Shown one piece after another: positions 9,201 to 17,456 of a stretch of DNA of 64,000 nucleotides. The stretch spans positions 124,001 through 188,000 of the forward strand of contig JAPOVQ010000030.1 in NCBI GenBank assembly GCA_026708035.1, given 5' to 3'. The stretch comes from Chloroflexota bacterium (GTDB lineage Bacteria; Chloroflexota; UBA11872). Under the pieces are notes generated by a model. It saw only the letters and a list, made by a program, of their open reading frames with translations. It made no database searches and was not told the DNA's origin. A program made the translations under genes and the position numbers. Each line of letters starts with the position of its first letter. Position 1 is the stretch's first letter.

Positions 9201-12200
9201 TATCACGCCTGAGTCATCGCCGTCGGTCAGATCGGTGTAGGTGAAGGTGATGCTCTGGCCGGCGGTCACGACGGTATCCAGCCCCAGAATCACCGTGCGT
9301 CCGCGCACCGTGACCGGCGAACTCGACGAGAGATCCACCGCTTCGTCATCCACCGTCACCGTAAAATCGCTCGACAACGGGACGCTGGTGCTGTCCAGCA
9401 CCTCGCTGAACGTCAGGATGATTCGCCCACCGTCCGTCGATGTCTCGGCGCGATCGAGCGTGGGCGCCTGCGTGTCTTCAACCGTGGAGTTGTTCGTGAC
9501 CGGCTCGGTGAGGCTGGCCGCGTCGTTTCCGACCGAGTCCTGAATCGCGTTGGCGTCGTCCACGCCGGCGGTGGGATCGGTGTAGATCACGGCGACCGTT
9601 TCGTTGACCGAGATCGCGCTCCCGAGGTCCAGGGTCACAGTCTTTCCGGTAATGGCGACCGCCGAGACTGTCCGCCGTTCGCCCTGCACCGTGACCGCGA
9701 AGTCGCTGGTCCTCGGCCCGCGCTGGGAATCCAGGTCCTCGTCGAACGTCAGGACGATCTTGAGCCCGTCGCTCGTCGTTGCCGCGCTCACGAATTCAGG
9801 CGCCCGCTCATCGGGAACCGTGGACGCGTTCGTGACCGCTTGGTCGGTCAGACTGGCCGCGTCATTGCCTGCGGGGTCCTGTATCGCGTTGGTGTCGTCG
9901 ACGCCGTCGGTGGGATCGGTGTAGCCCACCGTCACGTCCTGGTCGGCGGTGACCGCGTTGGCCAGTCCCAGCATCACCGTGCGACCACGGACCGACACCG
10001 GCGAACTGGACGCAAGATCCGCGGATGCTTCATCCACCCTGACCGCGAAGTCGTTGGACGACGGGGTGTTTGTGCTGTCGAGCACCTCGTCGTAGGTCAG
10101 GACGATCGTGCCGCCGTCGCTTGAAAGCACCGCCCGCACGAAGCCCGGCGGCGTCGTGTCGGCGACGGTGGAGGCGTTGGTCGCGGTCTCGCTGAGACTG
10201 GCCGCGTCGTTGCCTGCCCGGTCCTGAATCGCGTTGGCATCGTCCACGCCGGCGGTGGGATCGGTGTAGGCCACGGAGACCGTCTGGCCGGTCGTGATTG
10301 CGGCCCCGAGACCGAGCTCAACCGTCTTCCCGTTCACCGTCACCGCCGAGGCTGCCCGTTGTTCCCCTTGCACCTTGACGCCGAAGCTGGCCGTTCGCGG
10401 TCCGCGCTGGCTGTCGAGGACTTCGTCGAAGGTCAGGATGATTTTGAGGCCGTCGGTCGACGTAGCCGCGCTCACGAATTCCGGAGCCCGGTCGTCGGGG
10501 ACGGTGGACGCGTTCGTGACTGTCTGGTCGCTGAGCGTGGCCGCGTCATTGCCGGCCGGATCCTGGATTGCGGCGCTATCGTCGCCGGTCGAGGGATCGG
10601 TGTAGGTCACGGTGACCTCCTGACCCGCGGTCACCGCGCTCTCCAAGCCCACCACCACCGTCCGACCGCGCACGGTTGGCGCGGAGATTGTCGAGAGCGT
10701 CACCGACACACCGTCAACCTTGACCGTGAAGTCGCTGTTCGCCGGTCCGCTATCGGCGTCCAACACCTCGTCGAAGGTGAGCGTGATCGTGCCGCCGTCG
10801 CTCGAAAGCACCGCCCGCACGAAGCCCGGCGGCGTCGTGTCCTCGACGGTGGAGCCACTCACGTTCGACAGGCTCAAGCTGGCCGCGTCATTGCCGGCCA
10901 AGTCTTGGATGGCCTTGGCGTCGTTGACGCCGGCGGTCGGATCCGTATAGGTCACCGCGACGACCAGGGCCGAGGTGATGACACTGGCCATCCGCAGCTT
11001 GACGTCAGTTCCGTTGACCGTGACCGTCGAGACTTCCCGCCGCTCGCCTTCCGCCGACACCACGAAGTCGGCAGGCGTCGGTCCGTTGCTGCCGTCCAAA
11101 GTTTCGTTGTAGGTCAGCGTCAGGGTCAGCCCGTCGCTGGACATCTCGTCGCGCACGAACTCGGGCGGAGTCACATCGGGTACCGCCGATGAATTGGTGA
11201 CCGATTGGTTGGTCAGCGTGGCCGCGTCATTGCCCGACGGGTCCTGAATCGCGTTGGTGTCGTCATTCGCGGTGGGATCGGAGTAGGTCACTCTCACGTC
11301 TTGGCCTGCCGTCACCGTGCTTCCCAGCTGCAATTCGACGTCCCGGCCGCTGCCGGCAATCGAAGCAACGATCACCGACTGGCCGGCCACGGTGACGGCA
11401 AAGTCGCTGGTCGACGCCCGGTTCGTGGCGTCGAGCACCTCGTCGTAGGTGAGAGTGAGCGTGAGGCCGTCGCTCGACATGGCCGCCCGCACAAACGTCG
11501 GCGCCGTGTTGTCCGTAGCCGTCGAGGCATTGGTCACCGAAGTCAGGGACAGATCGGCCGCGTCATTCCCGGCTCGGTCCTGAATCGCGTTGGCGTCGTC
11601 GACGCCCGACGTCGGATCGGTGTAGGCCATCTGGACCGGTTGGCCCGTGGTGATCGCACCGCCGAGCCCCAGCTCAACCGTCTTTCCGGTGACGCTCACG
11701 GAGGAAATGTCGCGCGGTTCGTCGTGCACCGTGACCTGGAAGTTCCCGGTTACCGGCTTATTCGCGCTATCCAAGATCTCGTCGTAGGTCAGGGTGATCT
11801 TGACGCCGTCGGTGGATGTCGTGGCACTGACAAACTGCGGCGCCGTCTCATCGAGCACCGTCGACGAGTTAGTGACTGCCTGGCTGACGAGACTCGCGGC
11901 GTCGTTGCCGGCCGGATCCTGGATCGCGTTCGTGTCGTCGGTCGCGCTCGGATCGGTATAGGAGACCTTTACTTCCTTCAGTGACGGCACCAGATTCACC
12001 AGGAACAGCAAGACTTCCCGGCCCTGCACGTCGACGCTGGATATCTCACTCGAATCCCCGTCAATCGTCACGGCAAAGTCGCCGGTCGCGGGCTCGTTCG
12101 TGTCATCCAGCACTTCGTCGTAGGTCAGCGTTAGCGTCCAGCCATCGCTGGCAAGCACCGCCCGCACAAACGTCGGCGCCGTGTTGTCGGCAGTCCCCGA

Positions 12201-15200
12201 CACGTTGGTGACGATCTGCGCCGTCAGGTCGGCTGCGTCATTGCCCGCCCGGTCCTGGATGGTATTCGCGTCGTCGACATTTGCCGTCGGGTCGGTATAG
12301 GCCACCGTGACCGACTGGCCCGACGTGACCGCCGCGCCCAGCCCCAATTCAACCGTCTTGCCGACCACGGTCACCATGGAAATGTCTCGATCTTCCTCCT
12401 GCACCTCGACCGTGAAATCCGCCGTCGTGGGCTTGTTCATGGCGTCCAGAATCTCGTCGTAGGTCAGGATGATCTTGGCGCCGTCGCTTGACGTCGTCGC
12501 GTTTTGAAACACCGGCGCCGCTTCGTCGAGCACCGTCGAGGCGTTCGCGACCGCCTGGTTGACCAAGTTCGCCGCGTCGTTGCCGGCAATGTCCTGAATC
12601 GCGTTGGAATCATCGTCACCGGTCGGATCGGTGTAGCTCACCGTGACGTCCTGGAGCGACAGCACGCCCGTGCTCAACCCCAGCACCACCGTCCGGCCGC
12701 TCAGCGTCGCGTGCGAGGGTTCCGCTCCCACGCCATCCACGGTGACCGTGAAGTCCGAGATCGCCGGCCCGTTGCTCCCGTCCAGCACCTCGTCATAGGT
12801 CAGCGTGATGGACAGGCCGTTGCTGGACATCACCGCGCGCACGAAATTGGGCGCCGTGCTGTCAGTGGCCGTGGACACATTCGTGACCGGTTCGTCGATC
12901 AGGCTGTCGGCGTCGTTGCCGGAGCGGTCTTGAATCGCGTTGAGGTCATCGATGCCGCCCGTCGGATCGTTGTAGGTCACCGTGACCGTCAGGCCAGTCG
13001 TAATCGTGCCGGCGAGCTTCAGCTCAACCGTCTTCCCGCTCACGGTGACCATGGCAACGTCGCGGCGCTCGCCCTGCACCATGAGCTGGAAGTTGGCGGT
13101 GGCCGGGCCGTTCGCCCTGTCCAACACCTCGTCGTAGGTCAGGGTGATGGTGGCGCCATCGGTCGACATCGCCACGCTCTGAAAGACCGGCGGCGCCTGG
13201 TCGAGCACGGTCGAGGTGTTCGTGACCACCTGATCGACGAGGCTGGCGGCGTCATTGCCGGCAGCGTCTTGAATCGCATTGGCGTCGTCGTTGCCGGTTG
13301 GATCGGTGTAGCTCACGGCGACGTCTTGCAGCGCCCGCACCTCCGTGGCCAGCGTCAGGACAACCGTGCGGCCGTCGAGCTCCACCTGTGAGGGCTCGGA
13401 CGCGTCGCCGTCGACCTCGACCGAAAAGTCGCTGGTCGCGGGACCGGCAACTTCGTCCAGCACTTCGTCGAAGACGAGCGTGATGCCGAGGCCATTGGTG
13501 GACATCGCCGCTCGCAAGAACCCGGGCGGGCGGTTGTCCTGGGCCGTCGACGTGTTGGTGATCGCGTGATCAATTAGATCGGCCGCGTCGTTGCCGGCGC
13601 GGTCCTGGATCGCGTTGGGATCATCGCCCGAGGTGGGATCGAAGTAGCTGACCACGACCGATTGCCGCTCCGTCACCGCGCTGGACAAGCGCAGCTGGAC
13701 CTCACGGCCGCTGACATTGACGCTCGAGACGCCGCGCGTCTCGCCCTCCACCGTGACCACGACGTCCGTGGTGCGTGGCCCGGCACCGCTATTCAAAACC
13801 TCGTTGTAGGTGAGGGTGATGGTGTTTCCGTCGGTCGAAATCGCCGCGCTTTCAAAGGTGGGGGCGACCTGGTCGTCGACCGTCGACTCGTTCGTGACCG
13901 CGGTCTCCAGCAGGTCGGCCGCGTCGTTTCCGGCGCGGTCCTGAATCGCGTTGGCGTCGTCGCTCGACGTTGGATCCGCATAGGCCACGGTCACGCCCTG
14001 GTGCTCCGTAACCGCGACGCCCAGCCCAACGCTGACCTCCCGGACTCGCACGCTCACCGACGAGACCGTGACCTCGCGGCCGTCAACCTTGACCGTGAAG
14101 TCGGTGGTCGCGGGCCCGTTGGAGCTGTCCAACGACTCGTTGTAGGTCAGGACGATGGTGAGACCGTCGCGCGACAACTCCGCCGCTTCGAACGTGGGCG
14201 GGACGTCGTCGCTCGACGGCGGTTCCGCATCGGGCTGACCGCGGGGGCAGACGTTGCCGCTGGTCCACCGCACGATTTCGATATTGCTGAAGCTCGCGGG
14301 CCGATCCGCCGCCTCGGTATTCAGCTTGTTGTTGTCGAGCAGCAGAATCCGAAGGCTGGAGAGGTCCCCCAACTCGCTGGGAGCGTTCCCGGTCAAGAGG
14401 TTGCACGAAAGGTTGATGTGCTCGAGGGGCTTGTTGTCGTCATCGACCGATGTCGACAGGTTGCCCAGCTCGGCGGGAATACTCCCGCTCAACCCGTTGT
14501 CATCGAGGCTGAGACTCTCGAGATTCAAGAGATTGCCCAGCTCCGGCGGAATCGCGTCGCTCAGCTCGTTGCGCGCCAGGCTCAGGTATTCGAGGTTTTC
14601 CAGGTCGCCCAGGTCCGCCGGAATCGAGTCGTTCAGCCGGTTCGAATCCAAGGCCAACTGCCGGAGCTTGGTGAGGTTGCCCAGTTGCGGCGGGATTGAG
14701 CCACTCAACTGGTTCTCGCTCAGGAACAGTTCCTCCAGATTGCCCAGGCTGCCGAGCTGCGACGGGATCGGGTTTTGCAATCCGTTATGCGACAGGTCGA
14801 GATGTTCGAGCGCCGAAAGATTCCCCAGCTGCGATGGAATCGAACCGCTCAGCTTGTTGCTAGAGGCGTTCAGCGACTCCAGCTTCGAGAGACTCCCCAA
14901 GGCCGCGGGAATGCTCCCGGTGAAGTTGTTGGTGGCGAGGCCAAGCTGAGTCAGCGCCCCGAGGTTGCCCAGCGCGGCCGGGATCGACCCGGAGAAGTTG
15001 TTGTCGTCGAGCACCAGCCCCGTCAGCGAACTCAGGTTCCCCAAGCTGTTCGGGATCGGGTTGCTGACGGAGGCCGGTGGCGGGCTGCCTGAAACCGGGT
15101 GGGATTGCAGGCCGAGGTAGTTCCGATCCAGCGAAAGGTGCTCCAACGAACTCAAGCTGCCGAAGTCGCTGGGGATTCCGCCGCTCAACTGGTTGAGGGT

Positions 15201-15749
15201 CAGGCTCAGACGGCTCAGATTGATCAGGTTGCCGAGCCCCGTGGGGATGCTGCCGGTGAGCGAGTTCTGGTCCAGGCGCAGCTCTTCCAGATTGGACAAG
15301 TTGCCCAGCTCGGACGGAATGGACCCGGTCAGTCCAACCCCCCACAGATACAGAAGCTGCAAGTTCGGCAGACTGCCCAATCCAGCGGGGACCGTCCCAC
15401 CGAGGGTCAGCAGGTTGGACTCGGTAAACGGTTCGACCGTGGGGTAGAGCTGAACCGTCGAAACTCCGCTGTCTTGCGAGGCGAGAATCCCGTCCCAATG
15501 CTCCATGTCCAGGGTCTCCGACCAATTGAGTACACCATTGGGATCCAAAGAGTCCTTGAGGTCGATGAGCGTGCGGCAGTCGCGGATCAGCGCGGCGCTG
15601 GCCTGCGAGCCGCAGTGGCTGCTAGCGGCAGCTTGCGGCGCGACGCTCCACAGGGCGGCCAGCAATGCCAGCCCGGCAATGGCCGCCGGCATGAGAAGAC
15701 GGCGTAACGACTGAGCGGCGCGCCCGGGATGGGGTGCGGCGCTCAGCAT
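6267..15749 (-). CDS. Giant secreted LRR / SwmB-repeat / GYP-QYF module protein
   Basis: A 3160-residue protein from the ATG at 15749; the frame is open further upstream but the signal peptide (LLMPAAIAGLALLAALWSVA) fits this start. The order is: signal; an LRR cap with DCRTLIDLKD; plant-type LRRs of the form LxNLxxLxLxxNxLxGSIPxxLG (about 110-500); fifteen SwmB-like beta repeats of about 112 residues (516-2200), each with LTYDEVLD and AIQDxAGNDAA; a Pro/Thr/Ser linker; a DUF11-like beta domain (about 2245-2345); and three copies of a paired GYP/QYF module (2388-3150). It is probably a cell-surface adhesin or recognition protein. The Asp-rich loops suggest Ca binding, which is inference. No sortase or anchor motif is evident. 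Confidence 0.85.
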   Translation of the reverse strand: MLSAAPHPGRAAQSLRRLLMPAAIAGLALLAALWSVAPQAAASSHCGSQASAALIRDCRTLIDLKDSLDPNGVLNWSETLDMEHWDGILASQDSGVSTVQLYPTVEPFTESNLLTLGGTVPAGLGSLPNLQLLYLWGVGLTGSIPSELGNLSNLEELRLDQNSLTGSIPTGLGNLINLSRLSLTLNQLSGGIPSDFGSLSSLEHLSLDRNYLGLQSHPVSGSPPPASVSNPIPNSLGNLSSLTGLVLDDNNFSGSIPAALGNLGALTQLGLATNNFTGSIPAALGSLSKLESLNASSNKLSGSIPSQLGNLSALEHLDLSHNGLQNPIPSQLGSLGNLEELFLSENQLSGSIPPQLGNLTKLRQLALDSNRLNDSIPADLGDLENLEYLSLARNELSDAIPPELGNLLNLESLSLDDNGLSGSIPAELGNLSTSVDDDNKPLEHINLSCNLLTGNAPSELGDLSSLRILLLDNNKLNTEAADRPASFSNIEIVRWTSGNVCPRGQPDAEPPSSDDVPPTFEAAELSRDGLTIVLTYNESLDSSNGPATTDFTVKVDGREVTVSSVSVRVREVSVGLGVAVTEHQGVTVAYADPTSSDDANAIQDRAGNDAADLLETAVTNESTVDDQVAPTFESAAISTDGNTITLTYNEVLNSGAGPRTTDVVVTVEGETRGVSSVNVSGREVQLRLSSAVTERQSVVVSYFDPTSGDDPNAIQDRAGNDAADLIDHAITNTSTAQDNRPPGFLRAAMSTNGLGITLVFDEVLDEVAGPATSDFSVEVDGDASEPSQVELDGRTVVLTLATEVRALQDVAVSYTDPTGNDDANAIQDAAGNDAASLVDQVVTNTSTVLDQAPPVFQSVAMSTDGATITLTYDEVLDRANGPATANFQLMVQGERRDVAMVTVSGKTVELKLAGTITTGLTVTVTYNDPTGGIDDLNAIQDRSGNDADSLIDEPVTNVSTATDSTAPNFVRAVMSSNGLSITLTYDEVLDGSNGPAISDFTVTVDGVGAEPSHATLSGRTVVLGLSTGVLSLQDVTVSYTDPTGDDDSNAIQDIAGNDAANLVNQAVANASTVLDEAAPVFQNATTSSDGAKIILTYDEILDAMNKPTTADFTVEVQEEDRDISMVTVVGKTVELGLGAAVTSGQSVTVAYTDPTANVDDANTIQDRAGNDAADLTAQIVTNVSGTADNTAPTFVRAVLASDGWTLTLTYDEVLDDTNEPATGDFAVTIDGDSSEISSVDVQGREVLLFLVNLVPSLKEVKVSYTDPSATDDTNAIQDPAGNDAASLVSQAVTNSSTVLDETAPQFVSATTSTDGVKITLTYDEILDSANKPVTGNFQVTVHDEPRDISSVSVTGKTVELGLGGAITTGQPVQMAYTDPTSGVDDANAIQDRAGNDAADLSLTSVTNASTATDNTAPTFVRAAMSSDGLTLTLTYDEVLDATNRASTSDFAVTVAGQSVIVASIAGSGRDVELQLGSTVTAGQDVRVTYSDPTANDDTNAIQDPSGNDAATLTNQSVTNSSAVPDVTPPEFVRDEMSSDGLTLTLTYNETLDGSNGPTPADFVVSAEGERREVSTVTVNGTDVKLRMASVITSALVVAVTYTDPTAGVNDAKAIQDLAGNDAASLSLSNVSGSTVEDTTPPGFVRAVLSSDGGTITLTFDEVLDADSGPANSDFTVKVDGVSVTLSTISAPTVRGRTVVVGLESAVTAGQEVTVTYTDPSTGDDSAAIQDPAGNDAATLSDQTVTNASTVPDDRAPEFVSAATSTDGLKIILTFDEVLDSQRGPRTASFGVKVQGEQRAASAVTVNGKTVELGLGAAITTGQTVSVAYTDPTAGVDDANAIQDRAGNDAASLSETATNASTVADTTPPGFVRAVLSSDGGTIVLTYDEVLDSTNTPSSNDFAVRVDEASADLASSSPVSVRGRTVMLGLANAVTADQDVTVGYTDPTDGVDDTNAIQDPAGNDAASLTDQAVTNASTVPDERAPEFVSAATTSDGLKIVLTFDEDLDSQRGPRTSDFAVTVQGERRTVSAVAITGKTVTLDLGSAISVNETVAVIYTDPTAGVDDANAIQDSVGNDAASLTEPVTNNSTVEDTQAPTLDRAETSTDGGRIILTFSEVLDSTSVPLSSDFTVTVDDEAVDLSSSSPVTVRGRTVILGLDTVVTAGQSITFTYTDLTDGDDSGVIQDPAGNDVATITDHTVSNRVGQEPSSPSTPGTPSTPGTPSNTPSGASTPGAPTLDTQSPLGLLLTVPEGPFEVGHTLSYTVTVSNTRTQPLTGVTWRDTTADPNAAWQSLGNLAAGASTTASGSFGPLRAEHIPHIILTVRADSDQTEEQAASEQVNVVAASTESTTTQGESTTLQPQQIVDLAAQQPGLTPTLPRLPSTLVLRVVRVRYEVPDVHLAHNIPDLLLTLADGSETTCNFLTHYESTGGLARWGYTTSEVLEERPGFLTQYYQRGVVDCHERDGAWLMERRLAWDHFGGGIDGSEDLGFEPNLLSDQPGQLLGPWGHRVSDYAVDGTYTGFLSFFTTLGGVPSFGYPKTEASYDNDPRRRLGIAAATEGFIRQYFQAAVMEFHPDTLTPVMLRLLGDDLRDRRYPNESYKLYSSFASAPPLEVGQIFIVENVVANPVRAPPLGSPITSPPPGPARPSARTIRVDRVQFSAPDAHLAHNIPDLSLKLPDGSEQRCDFLGYYEATQGVARWGHAISEVLEEYPGVLTQYYQGGVVDCHETDGGRLVERRLAWDFIGGGAEGAPDLGVEPHLLSNQPGELHGPWGHRVSDYAVDGTFTGFFAFFTALGGVNSFGNPKTEARYDDDPRAVLGIAGTDAAVIRQYFQAAVLELHPNDPTQPVKMYLLGHDVRNRLYPSQLHTTIASFGPATALSVGQVYTPERLRLAAATAPPRPSTTAPGPAPASKLGLRVGRVLHSSPDRHLSHNIPDLTLTLADGGEHECGFLSYYEATNGLERWGHAISEVLVEQSGTLTQYYQRGVVDCHVRDGQYVVERRLAWDYLGGGAEGAPDLGVEPHLLSHQSGELLGPWGHRVSNYAVDGTPIGFLDFFTAMGGVETFGYPKTEARYDNDPRAVLRIPDAAPGVIRQYFQAAVLEYHPDDAAHPVKLYLLGHDLRDERYPAYQAFVAFGPFGPLTQGQKYFPISTSKVIAPAG
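6300..8590 (-). repeat. Three tandem copies of a ~260-residue GYP/QYF double module
   Basis: The C-terminal end of the giant protein holds three copies starting near 8585, 7800 and 7010. Each starts with HLAHNIPDL or HLSHNIPDL, then has RWGxxxSEVLxE, LTQYYQ and GVVDCH, then LGPWGHRVS, FGxPKTEA, IRQYFQAAV, HP and LLGxDxRxxxYP. Within each copy the two halves look like diverged versions of one smaller unit. The same double module is in the trypsin-like protein at 38129, and a single unit is in the metallopeptidase paralogues at 47680-59193. Confidence 0.85.
9150..14200 (-). repeat. Fifteen SwmB-like repeats of ~112 residues with a two-repeat super-period
   Basis: Fifteen consecutive units are readable. 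Most begin with PxFVRAVxSSDG or PEFVSAATSxDG, continue with ITLTYDEVLD and end with DDANAIQDRAGNDAA. Towards the C-terminal end neighbouring units alternate: units 11 and 13 both begin TPPGFVRAVLSSDGG, and units 12 and 14 both begin RAPEFVSAAT and share LDSQRGPRT. This indicates recent duplication of a pair rather than of a single unit. Confidence 0.85.
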
Positions 15750-16141
15750 GGGGCCCTTTGAGCAGCTAGAGAGTTTCGAGAGGCAGGGGCGGGCGCCCCG
15801 AGATGGCCGCGGGCGCAGAACGGGACTCCCGTTGCCCACTCCGACAGGAAGTGCCTCCCTGGCTGCGCCTACCGGCCCATGTGCTTGAGTCCGCAGCCTC
15901 GGGAAGCCAGCCTATCCTGGGTGCATAAGTACCGTCAATTGATAGATGTGATACGACCGGCTGTATCCGACTAGTCTGAGTACGGTCGGAGTGGTCGAAT
16001 TGGTATGACCGTCGCAGGTTGATTAGCACCGTCAGTGACAGACCTCAAGACCTTGACGCCTGTCACCTCGCGGACCTAGGGCGACACTCTGAGTCCGCCC
16101 GGCCTTGGCGCCGACCCCGTCGATTCGTGGCTGGGACCGCT
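15750..16141. other. Intergenic region upstream of the giant secreted protein gene
   Basis: No convincing gene is present. The stretch 15910-16020 is A/T-richer. On the minus strand TTGACG (15938-15933) could be a -35 box for the giant gene, but the spaced TAGGCT (15914-15909) is a poor -10. The arms CGACCG and CGGTCG, about 25 bases apart near 15954-15988, could form a weak stem. Evidence is insufficient to name a site. Confidence 0.3.
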
Positions 16142-17383
16142 CTAGAGGACGGTCTTGGGTCGCTCCTTGGTCGGATCGAGGAAGGGCACGCGCACGACCT
16201 CGGCGTCCACGAGACCATCCTTCGGGAGCCCCACCTTTGCCCGGGTGCCTCGCTTCCAGTGGGTGGGCGGCATGACCGCCAGCGCGATGTTGGCCCCGAC
16301 GTTTGGCGACCAGAACGCGCTGGTGACGTAGCCCACGTCGCGTCCGGCGTCGGCGTCCTTGACCAGGTAGAAGTCCTCGTTGTACCAGGTGATCGGCTCG
16401 CCGCCGACCTTCAATCCGACCAGGCGCTGCGTCACGCCCTCCGCCTTGATCCTGGCCAGCGCGTCCTTGCCGATGAAATTGTCCTTGGTCAGGTCCACCT
16501 GCCATCCGAGCCGCACTTCGTAGGGGTTGTTTTCGATATCCAAGTCCTGGCCGTAAGACAGGATTCCAGCCTCCAAGCGCCGGATGTGGCTGGGGGCGAT
16601 GACGCGCAGGTTGAACTCCTTGCCCTGTTCCAGGATGTACGGCCAGACGTCGTCGGCGTGGAGCATGGCGTCGTGCAGGTAGATCTCGAAGCCGATCTCG
16701 GCGGAGAAGCCGGTGCGTGAAATCGTGACCGCGTGGCCGTTCAGCGTCTCGTGCAGCAGGCCGTAGTACGGGATTTGCCGCACGTGCGGGCCGAACATCT
16801 TCTCCAACAGCGGCGCCGACTTGGGTCCCTGGATCTGCACCGGCGCAACGTCGATCTCATTGATCGCGACGTCGTAGCCGGCGTTGGCGTTGACGCCCTG
16901 CGCCCAGAGGAGGACGTCGGAGTCCGAAATGCTGAACCAGAACTCGTCGTCGGCGACTCGCAGCAGCACCGGGTCGTTGATGACGCCGCCGTGCTGGTTG
17001 CACAGAATCACGTAGCGCGCCTGCATCGGCGGCAGGAGGGCGTGAACGTCGCGCGTGATCAACAGGTTGACGAAGTCGGCGGCGTCCGGGCCCTTGACCT
17101 GGATCTGACGCTCGACGGCCACGTCCCACATGCTGACGTGCTGCGTCAGGTAGCGGTATTCCTCGAGGAGCCCGCCGTCCTCGGGTCTGACGTACGCGCG
17201 CGGGTGGTAGAGGTGGTTGTAGGTGGTGTAAGCCCAGCATCCGGCGGCCTTCGATAGGTGCCACCACGGAGATTTCCTGATCCGGGTGGAAATGAGGATT
17301 CGGGCATCGCTGTTCCCGCTCTGCCGCAGGTTGATCGGCACCCGACGCCGCTTGAGTCCGTCGATCACCAGCGATTGCGTCAC
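16142..17383 (-). CDS. GcvT-family tetrahydrofolate methyltransferase, DmdA-like
   Basis: About 413 residues. The GTG start at 17383 is fixed by a strong GGAGGT at 17395-17390 with a 6-base spacer; the frame stays open further upstream. Family features include WAYTTYNHLYHPRAY, MWDVAVERQIQVKGPDA, the core GFSAEIGFEIYL and SHIRRLEAGILSYGQD, and a C-terminal GCV_T_C domain (VGYVTSAFWSP). Such proteins move a methyl group to tetrahydrofolate; the Tyr-Asn-His N-terminus resembles DMSP demethylase (DmdA) and related paralogues. The substrate is uncertain (DMSP, glycine betaine derivative or other). It follows a DMGDH-like gene by 73 bases on the same strand, probably in one operon. Confidence 0.8.
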   Translation of the reverse strand: MTQSLVIDGLKRRRVPINLRQSGNSDARILISTRIRKSPWWHLSKAAGCWAYTTYNHLYHPRAYVRPEDGGLLEEYRYLTQHVSMWDVAVERQIQVKGPDAADFVNLLITRDVHALLPPMQARYVILCNQHGGVINDPVLLRVADDEFWFSISDSDVLLWAQGVNANAGYDVAINEIDVAPVQIQGPKSAPLLEKMFGPHVRQIPYYGLLHETLNGHAVTISRTGFSAEIGFEIYLHDAMLHADDVWPYILEQGKEFNLRVIAPSHIRRLEAGILSYGQDLDIENNPYEVRLGWQVDLTKDNFIGKDALARIKAEGVTQRLVGLKVGGEPITWYNEDFYLVKDADAGRDVGYVTSAFWSPNVGANIALAVMPPTHWKRGTRAKVGLPKDGLVDAEVVRVPFLDPTKERPKTVL

Positions 17384-17456
17384 TTCGGGACCTCCAGTCT
17401 CCGCCGGACATTGCACCGATTCTGGACTCCGCCAACCGCCAGGGTGCCAGTGTGGC

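Noticed and set aside
10359-13391. Several 250-300 codon plus-strand frames over the SwmB repeat array
   Set aside because: They are periodic mirror images of the repeats on the minus strand.
9150-14200. Regular repeats as a possible CRISPR array
   Set aside because: The period is about 336 bp, the repeats are translated in one open frame and there are no short spacers.
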